The position numbers were made by a program, and so were the translations under genes. This document shows positions 26,401 to 35,500 of a stretch of DNA of 64,000 nt, one piece after another. Position 1 is the stretch's first letter; each line of letters begins with the position of its first letter. The stretch is from Candidatus Omnitrophota bacterium (lineage in GTDB: Bacteria; Omnitrophota; Omnitrophia; Omnitrophales; JACROU01). The notes beneath the pieces were generated by a model that was not told the origin of the DNA, did no database searches, and saw only the letters and a list, made by a program, of their open reading frames with translations. The DNA lies in NCBI GenBank assembly GCA_029261035.1, contig JAJDCD010000023.1, positions 248,001 to 312,000 of the forward strand, given 5' to 3'.

Positions 26401-29400
26401 AGAGGACGCAAAAGAAGCCTTAGATGCTCAAGAAAAACAATACGAATCTTTTTGGATGTCGCGAGTTCCTTCCTTCATTAAAAATTATGTTGTGATGATG
26501 TTTTTCCCTCCACATTTAGCAGTTATTTTAGAAGGCATTGCTACGCAATATTTCCAATTGTTTTACTCTTGGTCTGTAAATAAAAAAGGATTCATGATTA
26601 AAAAGGAAAATCTAAGAGGAAACCGAATGTTTCTTTTCTTTTTAGGGTTTATTTGGTGGTTAGGTGTTCAGCGTTTTACAAAAACAGAAACTAAGAAAGA
26701 GCCAAAAGAAGAAATAGAAGCAAAAAGTTTAGGAGCGATTTCGGATAAAGATAACAAAATTACGCGCCTTAATTTCTATAAGAAAGTTCGCCCTTATTTA
26801 GCTTATCTTGCCAGAAAAAATGTTTCGGCACCTTTTGCTGCAAAGACACCGGATTTGTTCTTACTTTTAGGCCATGGAGACCCTAGAACTTTCTATGAAT
26901 TTTCTGGAGTTTGGAGAGATGCCAGTTTGAAAGGGCATCAAGTTCCCATTGTGATTGCTGGCGGTAGGGGTAGGGGAACGGATCTGTTGGTTCAAAAAAT
27001 TATGCTCTATGCCCAAGATAACAAAATTCCTTTTACCGAAGAAGAGCGAGCGTTGATTCTTAAAAGCGATATTTCTGAAGCTGAGATCATTAAAATGGTT
27101 CTTGTGAAACAAGAGATTCCTGAAGAGTTAATCACTGTTGAAACAAAATCCACAAATACACCCGAAAACTTTGTTAACAGCCTTGCTTTTGTTAAGCAGC
27201 TTGTGGGCCAAGATGCGTTAATTCAAGTCGTAACAAATCCACCTCTTAATTTAAGAGCCCATCAAACAGGATTAAAAAAATGGGAAGATATCATTAAAAG
27301 TCAGTCGTGGCAGTTGCGCACAACGCCTGTTTACATGCCTCGTTTACAAAAAATGACAGAAGAGGACACTTTAGAGTTTATCGCTTATGTTTTAGGCTTA
27401 CCTTCGGGTTATCAACCTAAGAATACGTCTGTGAATCGTAAAAGTGAAACAGAGCGAATTGCAGAGTATGGAACAAAAGAAACCCCAGATCTAATTCCTC
27501 TAGATTTTTCCGAAACAGAATGGAGCTTAGATGCTGTAAGGGAATTAAGAGAAACACATTTCAGAGACTTTCTTCAGCAAAAAGGCGACGTTCCGAAAGA
27601 CAAGTGGAGCAAAGGCATTTGGGCTCTTTTATTCTTTATTCCATCTTTCTTTATTGCTTTAGGGGTTGTCCCCGACTTTTTCTATAATGCGCGAGCGTTG
27701 TCCCCAACTTTTTACCTTCATGAATTTTTGCATGGCAGTAATAGTTGGAATTTAGAAAACTTAAATATTCCTCTTTGGGCCAAAACAATGACTCATTGGG
27801 GCCCTATTTATTATGTGTTGTATGCGCTTGAATATGTTGCTCATGGTATTTCCGATGGACTTGTCTCTGTTTTTTCTTGGGCACTTTCTTTTTTTGGCAT
27901 GGAAGAAGAAGGGGGTAAGCTTTCGTATATTATTCCAGATGCTGTTGATTTAATGATAGGTTTTACGGGCTTAAAAGTTGGACAAACACTATACTCTTTA
28001 AAGAATCAAACCCGCCTTTCGAGATTTGGAATGTGGTCCAGCTTTACGGTTGCTTTTGGTTACTTTGCTTTTCACACACTCTATATTTTGCATGATGCCT
28101 TTCGCATCGGAGATTTTTCTAAAGTACACCATCCTGAGAATGGAGACTACCGTATGTTTGCCAGCATTTTTTCTTCAGGTGCAGCGAGTCCAGGTCAAAT
28201 ATTTTTAACAGGCCTTTTCGTAGCAAGTTTTTCTTATCTTTTTGTTACTGCAGGCCATTGGCTTTTAAGTGGGATTAAAAACAGGTTACAACTAGGTTCT
28301 ATTCGAGAGAGTTTTAGAAAAAGAGTAAGTGAAAAAATAATTTCTACTTACAAATCTACGGTTTTGGCTCTTTCCATTTTTATTGTTAGTTTTACAGCAC
28401 TTTTAACAAGCGCAAGTTACTCCACTCCCAAAATAACACCTGCTTCACCAGAGGTAAAAGAAACAGACCCAGAAAAATCCACCAAGAAAAGAGAACGCAA
28501 AGAGGACTATGTTGCCAACCCGGCAAAAGGAGATAGTTTAGGAAAGAGTATAGAAATAGCTCGAAGCGCCTCTAGACCGAACAGTGTAGAAGCGGCTTCT
28601 TTGGGATCTCAACAGGAAAAAATTGATGAGAGAAGATTAAGAAGAGCTCAGCGAAGCCATAGACGATATAAAGATCCATTAGTATCTTTGATTCATATGG
28701 TGGTTACAGCGGATCAGAATCGTTTACTTATGGTTAAGTCGGTGGAAGGGGCTCGTTGGTCGTTGTTGGAAGGGGCTCCTGTTCTTGGTGAAACTGTTTT
28801 TGAGGCTTCTAAGAGAATTCTACCTCTCTGGATTAATATGGCAGCCCAAACAACGAAGGCAATTGGGATTGTTTCTGACCCAGAACTTCATGATGTTTAT
28901 GTTTATTCTCCTGTTATGAAAGTTGTTTTAAGGGATCAACAGCTTTTAAAAGATTCGAATCAGTTTTTTGATGCTCGTTTATTTTCCCGAGAAGAATTAA
29001 AGTCTATTTATCTTAAAATGTTTGTAAACCCAAATCATCGAAGCCTTGTTGAGGCTTTTGTTAATGATCCTCAGCTATCACATATCCCTGTTAAAGCAGA
29101 AAGTTTAAAATTTGCTGATCCGGACAAACGTTTAATTGAAACGCCTTCTTTTGACCAAGCTAAAGCTAGAAGAACCAAAGAAGAACATAATTACCATATA
29201 GAGCAGGGGAAAACACAACACAATTTAACATCGGTTGGATTGGTGGAGGTAACGAAGCCAAACGGAGAATATTTAGGAGTTATGCTTCAACAAATTAAAA
29301 AAGGAGCATATAAAGGGCAGTGGTCTTTAAGTGGAGGGCATCCCTCTCATGGTGAAAGTGCTGTTTATGCGGGCATGCGAGAGATATATGAGGAAACTAG

Positions 29401-31360
29401 TTTGGTTGCAACCAAGCCGCACTTTTTAGGCATTTTGCCTCCAAGTTATCCTGGTAGTCCTGAAAGTTACATTCAATCTTTATATAGTTTTCAAGCAAAA
29501 GGTTATCCTAACCCTGATAATAAAGAAGTTTCCGCCATTGCTTTTGTTAAGAATTTTGAAGAGCTCAATGAGTTTGCGCGAAATAATATACTTGCGTGGA
29601 GTGTGTATGGGACCGTAGCTAAATTTCTATTAGAAAAAGAAGGTGTAAAACTACCGGAAGAAATAACAACATTAGTGAAATCCCTTTTTTCAAAATATGC
29701 GTTTGATTCAAAGCGACTTCACTCGGTAACTCTTGCATTAACTTACTTAATTCCAGAAATTATTAAAACACAGCTGCAGAATGTTAACTTAGAGAACTCG
29801 AATTTTATTTTAAGTTCTATGTTCCATTATTACTTATCCAAGATGTTGCTAGACACACTACAAAGTAACCCCCGGTTTGAAGCAGGCGCGTTGCTGCGAT
29901 TTATGCAATTGGGCGATCAAGATATATATGACCCTAAAGCTTCTGGCGGAGGAGCGTACTTTACACAGGAGATTCCCGAAGAATTTAAAGCGGCGTATGA
30001 GAAGCAAGAACAAGAAAATGGACGATTATTAGCAGATAAATGGTTGTTAGAAGAAAAAGGGATTTTTTGTTTTAGAAAGAAACAAGGTGAGGAGATGCGT
30101 TATGAAACTTGGTATTGGAGAGTGAATCCTTGGAACGATGGAGCAACTTTAAAATTAGAGGATGAGGAGTATCAAGGGTTAGAGGCTCTATCCTTAACGT
30201 TGCAACAAGCAACTCATTTTGTTCTTAATGATCGCAATGCCAATGGCTTTTTACTCATAGACCCAAAAAGTCCTTTAGCTCAAATCGCAGAGGCTTCAAG
30301 AGAGGAGAGCAACTCTGCTGCTATTGAAGGGAGACCCGTACTTCCATCGGAATATTTGGTTCCAGAACTTCAACTATTATTAGGCGAACAGGTTCAAGAT
30401 ATGAATGAAACCTTAGATGCAATGGCAGAAGAAATGCTCCAATTTCTAGGAAAATCAATTTTACCTTCTACGCATGAAAACTTAAAACAACGCTTGCGAC
30501 TCGAACTCTTTAAAATTTTATATGTAACACAAATGGCGGAGATCTCTCACCTCGAAACTGTTGGAGCAGCTTCTCTAGGTAGTATAAAAGAAAGAGAAGT
30601 AGACGCTATTATTTATGTGACAGAAACTGTTGCCGGAGGGATTTATTATTTACCAGAGGCAGATCAAACACTTCTTGTGTTGTTTAAAGAAAATGCTAAG
30701 GATGGAAAGACAGAAATAAAAACTTCATCTGCTGTAAATGCTTTTAATAGGGATATAACGCCGGTTTTGAATCTAGTACCACAAAATGTAAGGGGCCCTC
30801 AATCCAGACTGCCGCTCATTGTTTTTGATGATGTTCTTAAGAAGAGAAAAGAAACGGCACGTCAAATGGCGCATCAACTTTCTTCCGCGCTAAAGCCAGG
30901 CGACTTATTTGTAGCTGTTTGGGAGGGAGACGATAAACCTTCAGTGCTGAGCCAGCTTTATCGAGAAGCAAATACATCCGAGTTTCAGGTGCGGGATATT
31001 CCAAAAGCGCTTATTTCTGAAGCGCGTGTTCAGTCTTTGACGCGAAAAATAGAAACAGCTCCTGTGGCAATTAGTTCGTTATACGATACTTCAGATTTAG
31101 AACTGGAATTGCGAGGAGGCGATAAAATTAAATTAGATTTAAGCTCATTAATTGAAAAGGGGGTTAACCCGATTCAAGTCGTGAAATTAATTCGAGCGCT
31201 TTCAGATAATTTAGAAGCCCGAAAGGTGCTTTTTGAACGTATTGGATTTAAGTGGAACGAAAAAGAAGGTTTTTGGACCGTTGGAAAAGACTTTACTCAA
31301 TTCCTCGAAACAATCTACACACAATCTCTCACACAACAGCTAGTCCTTCAAGCAGCTTAG
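23480..31360 (+). CDS. Giant exported multidomain protein 1 (SLG-motif polyprotein-like)
   Basis: About 2,626 residues from the ATG at 23480 (AAAGGTG 12 bases upstream; signal peptide MIKFKKP...FAYAAPE). A GTG five codons earlier is possible, and residue numbers here count from it. Modules: 1-527, an N-terminal domain homologous to that of giant protein 2 (H72, E74, H77; TGGFH 445-449); 533-752, unknown; 758-1085, several membrane helices; 1091-1688, a DUF218/YdcF-like domain (LLLGHGDPRTF, IAGGRGRGTD, ETKSTNTPENFVNS), then more membrane helices with HEFLH at 1419-1423; 1715-2367, a degenerate Nudix-like and an intact Nudix domain (box at ~1958-1980, REIYEE); 2373-end, unknown. SLG motifs lie at 528, 753, 1086, 1689, 1710 and 2368. 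No frameshift seen. Function unknown; processing into pieces is inference. Confidence 0.9.
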   Translation: MIKFKKPIAFFTFLLFTMNTFAYAAPEISLSSLKAKDNILLPLNIQIPETLGVVEEEILGSGPIVIHIEDAHADYQAQKNIQAIIEHLEKTQDFNQLFLEGGAGELTPESFHFFEEHSLNQKVVDDLMQQGLFSGAEAFLVDNTETAQGFGIEDIDTYRKNLQQFREVIQTKETHVWTEEQKQILSTQISKTFPKELREIVSLRQKLDLNQISLLSYVNLLNHLVKKHLSIDLQDKKHQWDYPSLVRLVRLKEMKTTNLEQIQSEKKAWLEKLEELNLDNELMEKLENIEKQKFPRFVLEQLHQAKGGKLSLEDFPAWKNYLQQLMYQTEVDSKGLFQEIESLSGKLYKGLVQTPAQQSLLKKIKSFHLFEKLLLLELTREEYGKLKIENLDVMLPEEIETVLEGAKSFYREAIKREFFFTQNLLSQMKENKNPKSILVTGGFHSEGIKKKIRELNFSYVRIRPHVGSSIESRKIYLNTLLEENKTKIASIANVLQIMPEATQQKMGVSVKRRFFVNAAVSRAASLGEEELPKIPGAKILTLSLGELADYLAENLESQFEEAGRNFRTKKPNAVLDSFEIMANARFIDADTVRFISQPRLATGEDGAIVNTSHGLLSNIIGLEPNDFQSHWMRLIFYLYPNDKIVINFIHNGFVRELIRKRNAHKSQKEFDYDLSIRDEYIKLARVFVEAFRKTPYGSSEEKIESVRIIEAIGVPWFSSEEQSTIKIGNQVSLYLLSQLQLLSEKIEGASLGETNQIEKSTFFQKFWEAPLWFKVPVSVGVISTAAALLFGLGLPEAFKNPIASFFNNITIFGFFVALADILGQWISGAKYNLKQTFLSFFPLGLALGTMTFVGYGIINYLVPQDSQLTVWIWGVLLSVSALMGFKLANFYNSFKEDVSQLQHWAFRIAGIAFPLILIWHYLPREEPLPEFVVGIVRVLGTWVVIRSRTIPYAWLVKRVRNQIKKEEATTSADKEDAKEALDAQEKQYESFWMSRVPSFIKNYVVMMFFPPHLAVILEGIATQYFQLFYSWSVNKKGFMIKKENLRGNRMFLFFLGFIWWLGVQRFTKTETKKEPKEEIEAKSLGAISDKDNKITRLNFYKKVRPYLAYLARKNVSAPFAAKTPDLFLLLGHGDPRTFYEFSGVWRDASLKGHQVPIVIAGGRGRGTDLLVQKIMLYAQDNKIPFTEEERALILKSDISEAEIIKMVLVKQEIPEELITVETKSTNTPENFVNSLAFVKQLVGQDALIQVVTNPPLNLRAHQTGLKKWEDIIKSQSWQLRTTPVYMPRLQKMTEEDTLEFIAYVLGLPSGYQPKNTSVNRKSETERIAEYGTKETPDLIPLDFSETEWSLDAVRELRETHFRDFLQQKGDVPKDKWSKGIWALLFFIPSFFIALGVVPDFFYNARALSPTFYLHEFLHGSNSWNLENLNIPLWAKTMTHWGPIYYVLYALEYVAHGISDGLVSVFSWALSFFGMEEEGGKLSYIIPDAVDLMIGFTGLKVGQTLYSLKNQTRLSRFGMWSSFTVAFGYFAFHTLYILHDAFRIGDFSKVHHPENGDYRMFASIFSSGAASPGQIFLTGLFVASFSYLFVTAGHWLLSGIKNRLQLGSIRESFRKRVSEKIISTYKSTVLALSIFIVSFTALLTSASYSTPKITPASPEVKETDPEKSTKKRERKEDYVANPAKGDSLGKSIEIARSASRPNSVEAASLGSQQEKIDERRLRRAQRSHRRYKDPLVSLIHMVVTADQNRLLMVKSVEGARWSLLEGAPVLGETVFEASKRILPLWINMAAQTTKAIGIVSDPELHDVYVYSPVMKVVLRDQQLLKDSNQFFDARLFSREELKSIYLKMFVNPNHRSLVEAFVNDPQLSHIPVKAESLKFADPDKRLIETPSFDQAKARRTKEEHNYHIEQGKTQHNLTSVGLVEVTKPNGEYLGVMLQQIKKGAYKGQWSLSGGHPSHGESAVYAGMREIYEETSLVATKPHFLGILPPSYPGSPESYIQSLYSFQAKGYPNPDNKEVSAIAFVKNFEELNEFARNNILAWSVYGTVAKFLLEKEGVKLPEEITTLVKSLFSKYAFDSKRLHSVTLALTYLIPEIIKTQLQNVNLENSNFILSSMFHYYLSKMLLDTLQSNPRFEAGALLRFMQLGDQDIYDPKASGGGAYFTQEIPEEFKAAYEKQEQENGRLLADKWLLEEKGIFCFRKKQGEEMRYETWYWRVNPWNDGATLKLEDEEYQGLEALSLTLQQATHFVLNDRNANGFLLIDPKSPLAQIAEASREESNSAAIEGRPVLPSEYLVPELQLLLGEQVQDMNETLDAMAEEMLQFLGKSILPSTHENLKQRLRLELFKILYVTQMAEISHLETVGAASLGSIKEREVDAIIYVTETVAGGIYYLPEADQTLLVLFKENAKDGKTEIKTSSAVNAFNRDITPVLNLVPQNVRGPQSRLPLIVFDDVLKKRKETARQMAHQLSSALKPGDLFVAVWEGDDKPSVLSQLYREANTSEFQVRDIPKALISEARVQSLTRKIETAPVAISSLYDTSDLELELRGGDKIKLDLSSLIEKGVNPIQVVKLIRALSDNLEARKVLFERIGFKWNEKEGFWTVGKDFTQFLETIYTQSLTQQLVLQAA
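25046..30580 (+). other. Set of SLG boundary motifs in giant protein 1
   Basis: Motif starts: 25046 (AASLG), 25721 (GASLG), 26720 (AKSLG), 28529 (GDSLG), 28592 (AASLG), 30566 (AASLG). Each lies at a change between recognisable modules. The codons differ from copy to copy (for example gca gca tct ttg ggt versus gca gct tct cta ggt). A further LSLG at about residue 548 lies inside a predicted helix and looks incidental. Confidence 0.75.
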
Positions 31361-31365
31361 AGCAT

Positions 31366-31532
31366 TGTCATCCCGTACTTGATACGGGATCCAGTGTCTT
31401 TATCTTTTCTTTAATCGTCATTGCGAGGCGTCGAACAAAGAGCCGCGGCAATCTCAGGATTTTGAATAAGAATGGAAGATGCCCATTTTCTTGAGATTGC
31501 CGCAGCTTTTTTGTCAAAGCTTCGCAATGACA
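31366..31532. repeat. Two adjacent dispersed palindromic repeats
   Basis: 31366-31400 is a left part of the TGTCATCCCG...CGGGATCCAG family. 31416-31532 is a complete CATTGCGAGG element: CGTCATTGCGAGGC and GCGGCAATCTCAGG on the left are mirrored by TTGAGATTGCCGC and CTTCGCAATGACAG on the right. Together with the inverted-repeat element at 31581-31768 they fill most of the 499-base gap between the giant gene and the pilin gene, in which I see no gene. Confidence 0.85.
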
Positions 31533-31580
31533 GATTTAGAATTATGTTTAGGGTTTTTGCTGATAGCTTAAAGCTAAATA

Positions 31581-31768
31581 GAAAACGCCAAAAATTTAGA
31601 TAATTATTTCTTGGCCTTGTGCGGGATGGTTTTCATCTTAACTCCTTATGTGGTTCCGGACATGTCTTTCAAATAACTTCGGGCCCCATAGGATTAAGAA
31701 GTTTTGCCTTTATGACAACTGATTATCCTCGCCGCCATTGAATTGCTATCTAAGTTTTTGGCGTTTTC
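31581..31768. mobile_element. 188-base element bounded by 22-base inverted repeats (MITE-like)
   Basis: GAAAACGCCAAAAATTTAGATA at 31581-31602 is inverted at 31747-31768 with one mismatch. The 144-base interior is non-coding apart from an 11-codon minus-strand reading frame (31604-31636) that has a good AAGGAG. The similar AAATAGAAAA flanks make the exact ends unclear. No target duplication is obvious. Confidence 0.45.
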
Positions 31769-31859
31769 TTATTTTCTATTTCTAATTATGTTTCTATAAA
31801 AACTCTAACACATCCTCACAACTTTACTAGTCGATGTCTTACAAAAAAATTTTAAGGAG

Positions 31860-32306
31860 TTACACGTTTACAATTTCTCCGGCCTCTGTGATTTGAAATG
31901 AGCGGTTTCCTGTAACATTAACTTGTTGGGGAGACGCCGTAATGGTGTAAGTGGCTTGAGTTACATTAGATAACGCAAAGTTGTATCCTTGTCGTGAGCC
32001 GCTTGTCAGTGCAGTATCGCAAAAGGGAGGATTACTGGAAGAAAGAGCCCCCAAGGTTATGGGATAGCCCGTAAAGATAATTCGATATTGTTCCATAGCT
32101 TGTCTTAATGTATTTAGAGCTGTCTGAGCTCCTGTTTCATTGGCTGTAACTCGGGCGCTTCTGAAATTGACGAAAGACACAACGACCACAATAGCAATGA
32201 TAGAGAAAACCACAATAATTTCCAGAAGAGTAAAACCTTTTTTGCTTTTGCTATGTTTTCGACTCCAAAATTTTACAAACACTGCGAGCGCCTCCGTAAG
32301 TAGCAT
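31860..32306 (-). CDS. Type IV pilin-like / pseudopilin protein
   Basis: The class III prepilin signal KKG|FTLLEIIVVFSIIAIVVVVSF, with the invariant glutamate at +5 of the mature protein, is clear. A prepilin peptidase would cut after the glycine near residue 24. The C-terminal part (ITLGALSS, NFALSNVTQATYTITASPQ) resembles minor pilins or type II secretion pseudopilins. The ~24-residue leader is long, and an internal start is possible. It is divergently arranged with giant gene 2 and lies between the two giant genes. No other pilus genes are in the window. Confidence 0.75.
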   Translation of the reverse strand: MLLTEALAVFVKFWSRKHSKSKKGFTLLEIIVVFSIIAIVVVVSFVNFRSARVTANETGAQTALNTLRQAMEQYRIIFTGYPITLGALSSSNPPFCDTALTSGSRQGYNFALSNVTQATYTITASPQQVNVTGNRSFQITEAGEIVNV

Positions 32307-32509
32307 CCTTATTAAACCAGCTCTATATATAAATTTAACACAAATATGGACGACACAAAAATTTAAGCTATATAACTTTCTAAACAGAGCATGATTAGTA
32401 TATCGCCCTAATAAGTAGAAACTTTAAACCTGAATAATCGTAAATCACTATAAATAAAGGGCTTAAGTTGTTTATTTAATTTAGAGTAAGACAGCTTTCA
32501 GAAACGTCC

Positions 32510-32515
32510 TATAAT
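32510..32515 (+). promoter_or_regulatory. -10 box upstream of giant gene 2
   Basis: A perfect TATAAT lies 43 bases before the ATG at 32558 and 94 before the TTG at 32609. I see no convincing -35 at 16-18 bases upstream. Confidence 0.4.
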
Positions 32516-32557
32516 TACTTGTTTATATTAAAAGGGTGCTTGAAATTTCAGAGTTAA

Positions 32558-35500
32558 ATGTTATTCTTTTTAAAATCTTTTATTCTGTTTCAAGAAAGGC
32601 CTACTCGGTTGAAATTTTTATACAAAACTCGGAGATTCTTATCTTCTCTAGTTCTATTTACATTTCTGTTCTCGCTTATCCAGGTTTCAGACTTAAAGAA
32701 TGCAAATGCAGCTACGATAGTGCCACAAAGTCCTCTCTTTGTTTTTGATTTTGATTTACCAAGAAATCTGGGAGAGCTTACGCACATTTCTCCAAAAGTT
32801 CTTCTTGATCCAACTTCGGATGAGCCCCTATTTTTTCATATTCAGTCCTCACATCGTCACTACGAAACAGAAACAAACATAAAAGAAATACTCCGTTTTC
32901 TTACTAAAGAATATGACATAAAACATATTTTTTTAGAAGGAGGAGCTTATCGTCTTCATCCTGAAAATTTTCAATTTTTTCCAGAAGATCCAGAAATGAA
33001 TAAAAAAGTCGTTCAGACATTACTTCAAAAGGGGGAGCTTACGGGCGCAGAAGCTTTTTTAATTGAATCGGAACAAAATGTTTCTGGTTGGGGACTTGAA
33101 GATGCAAAGCTCTATAAAGAAAACAGAGATCTATTTAAGAAAATTATAAAATTACAGCCGCAAGCGCAAACTTATTTAGATTTCCTAATTTTAGAATTAA
33201 ACAGCATTAATTCTGTAGTTTTAAATAACACTTTAAAAAAGTGGCTCCAGCAAAAGAAACGGCACAAAGAGCAGACAACACCCCTTTCTGAGAGACTTCG
33301 TTATTTAAAAAAACAAGCTAAGAAACAGCTAGATCTTGATTTAAGCACCCCTATTTCTCAAAACTTATTCCCCACATTAGTGCGTTATTTTCAATTAGAA
33401 AAAAGCTTAAAAGAATTTAATTTAGAGCACTGGAAAAAAGAAAAAGATCTATTTCTCCATGAGTTAAAAAAAATGGAATTAGAGCCCAATTTAGCGAAGG
33501 AGATTCATTCTTTTTTAGATAAGACCCCTGGTTTCTTAAAAGAAAATTATGGCTACGATTCAAAAACCTCACAAATCTTTAGTTTGCCAAAGCTTCGATT
33601 TGTTTTTGAAAGACTTTACGATGCCCTTCCAGAGGATTTTGACATTAAACGATTTCCAAGTGTAGCGCAGTATATACAAATAGAAATATTGAAAGACGAA
33701 GTAAAAGGAAAACAAATGTTTCAAGAAATAAAAATTTTGGAAGAAAAGGTTCTTTCTTCTTTAATTCAAACCCCTGAAGAGAAAGAGCACATTAATCTTC
33801 TGGAGGAAATCACCCGTTTAAAAAAACTAATACGGCTTGAATTAACTCGAGAAGAATATAATCGTTATTTTGACAATAGCTCTCAGCAAAACAAGCCAGA
33901 GCATATTTTAGATTCCACTCATCAAACGATTTCTCAAACCATTAAAAACAAAAAGACATCCTTAGACATTTTGAAGCAAAAGTTGCTAGAAACGGGCATC
34001 TTTGATTTGACGCTTTCTTTTTATCGTGCAGCCATTGATCGAGAAGAGGCTATGACAAACAAATTGTTGAAGCATGCAAAAGAGGTGCTAAAAGAAAAGA
34101 CTATTTTTATTACAGGAGGTTTTCACTCTGAAATTTTTGAAAGCACTCTTAAAAAAAATAATTTAAATTATGTTCAGATTTCTCCACACATGGGAGATGG
34201 CTCCGATTTCAGTGAAGAAACTTATTTGAAAGCTTCATTAGGAAAATCATTTATTGAAACGGCTCATAAAGAAGCCCCTCTTCGCACGGACCCCTTGTTG
34301 TTATCCGAGTTAAATGACCCTATGTTTTTGGCAGATATAAAAGCTGTTGTTGATGAGACTGTTTTAGAAGTCAGCGGAAAAAGTTTAGGAGGCCTCTATG
34401 ATAAAGATAAAACAAAAACAGTAGGTGAAGTGAGCTTTACGGGAGATGTAGAAAAAGATTTTCATCAAATTACAGAATGGTTCCAAACTATTTTTTCAAA
34501 CCAGGAGGATGTGGATTTATTTTTAAAGCAGAATTATATTGTTTATGGAAAACGCGGAGAGGGGTGGATTTTAAGAATTGAGAAAAACTCTGACCACACA
34601 CTTTCATTTGATTTTGAAGGAGTTTTAATGGGAGGTTTGAACACTCCTACTTTGGCGAAATATCAATTTGTTTTTGATTATCAGGAATCATCGGTTCAAC
34701 TTTTTGTCTATGCAAATTGGCTACTTGATCTCCCTTACATAAGCGATGATCAACTTATTTTGAAAAAGAAAATCTATTTTAATTCCGAAGAACTCAGTTC
34801 TTTAAAATTTGAAAATAACAAATTTTATATCGAAGTTCCTGAAAAAGTGAGACAACAACTGTGGAACTTAGAAATTCTCGAGCGTTTTGAGAAAGAGGGG
34901 GTCGCATCAGAGCATTTACAGCTAGTGAGCGAGGCTCAGGGAATAGTGCTCCCGAAAAGCGGAGATGTTATGCCGTCAATGGCATCGAGCTTAGGAAAAG
35001 CTAAATCGGTTGACCCTGAGGAACTTGCTCAGAGAATTTTAACAAGCAAACGTTTTATTATCCGAAAAGGCGCTATTGATAGGCTGACGGGGATAGCGAG
35101 TCAGATGGTATTTAATTTACCCGAAGGCAAAGAAGCTGAAACCCAAAGACGTGCTTTTGATATTTTGGCCCGCTTATCTGTTCCACAAGAGGAAGGAGAA
35201 GAAGTTCTTCCAACGGAAGTTTATGAATTATTACATTTAGCACTAGCACATATCGCTTTACAGAGAACTCTTCCTTACTCTACAGAAGCTTTGGAACAAT
35301 TAAAAAACAACCTTTTATCTTCTAATATTAGTGAAGAAAGATTTTTCAAGAGTGTAACAAACGCATTTTGGAATATCATTTATTTAGATGCAAGAAAGGA
35401 ACATGGCTATCGAAAAGATTTTATTTTAGAAGTATTATCTTTTATTGAATCTACGATCCTGTCTAAGTCGCCGCAACTGAGAAGCCTGGTTTACCCTTTG

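Noticed and set aside
31604-31636. Minus-strand frame of 10 residues with AAGGAG inside the inverted-repeat element
   Set aside because: Too short to support as a gene; mentioned only as part of the element.
31603-31746. Possible cyclic-di-GMP riboswitch near the pilin gene
   Set aside because: The segment is downstream of the pilin gene on its strand and lacks the conserved GEMM core; only a vague AGGCAAAA resemblance.
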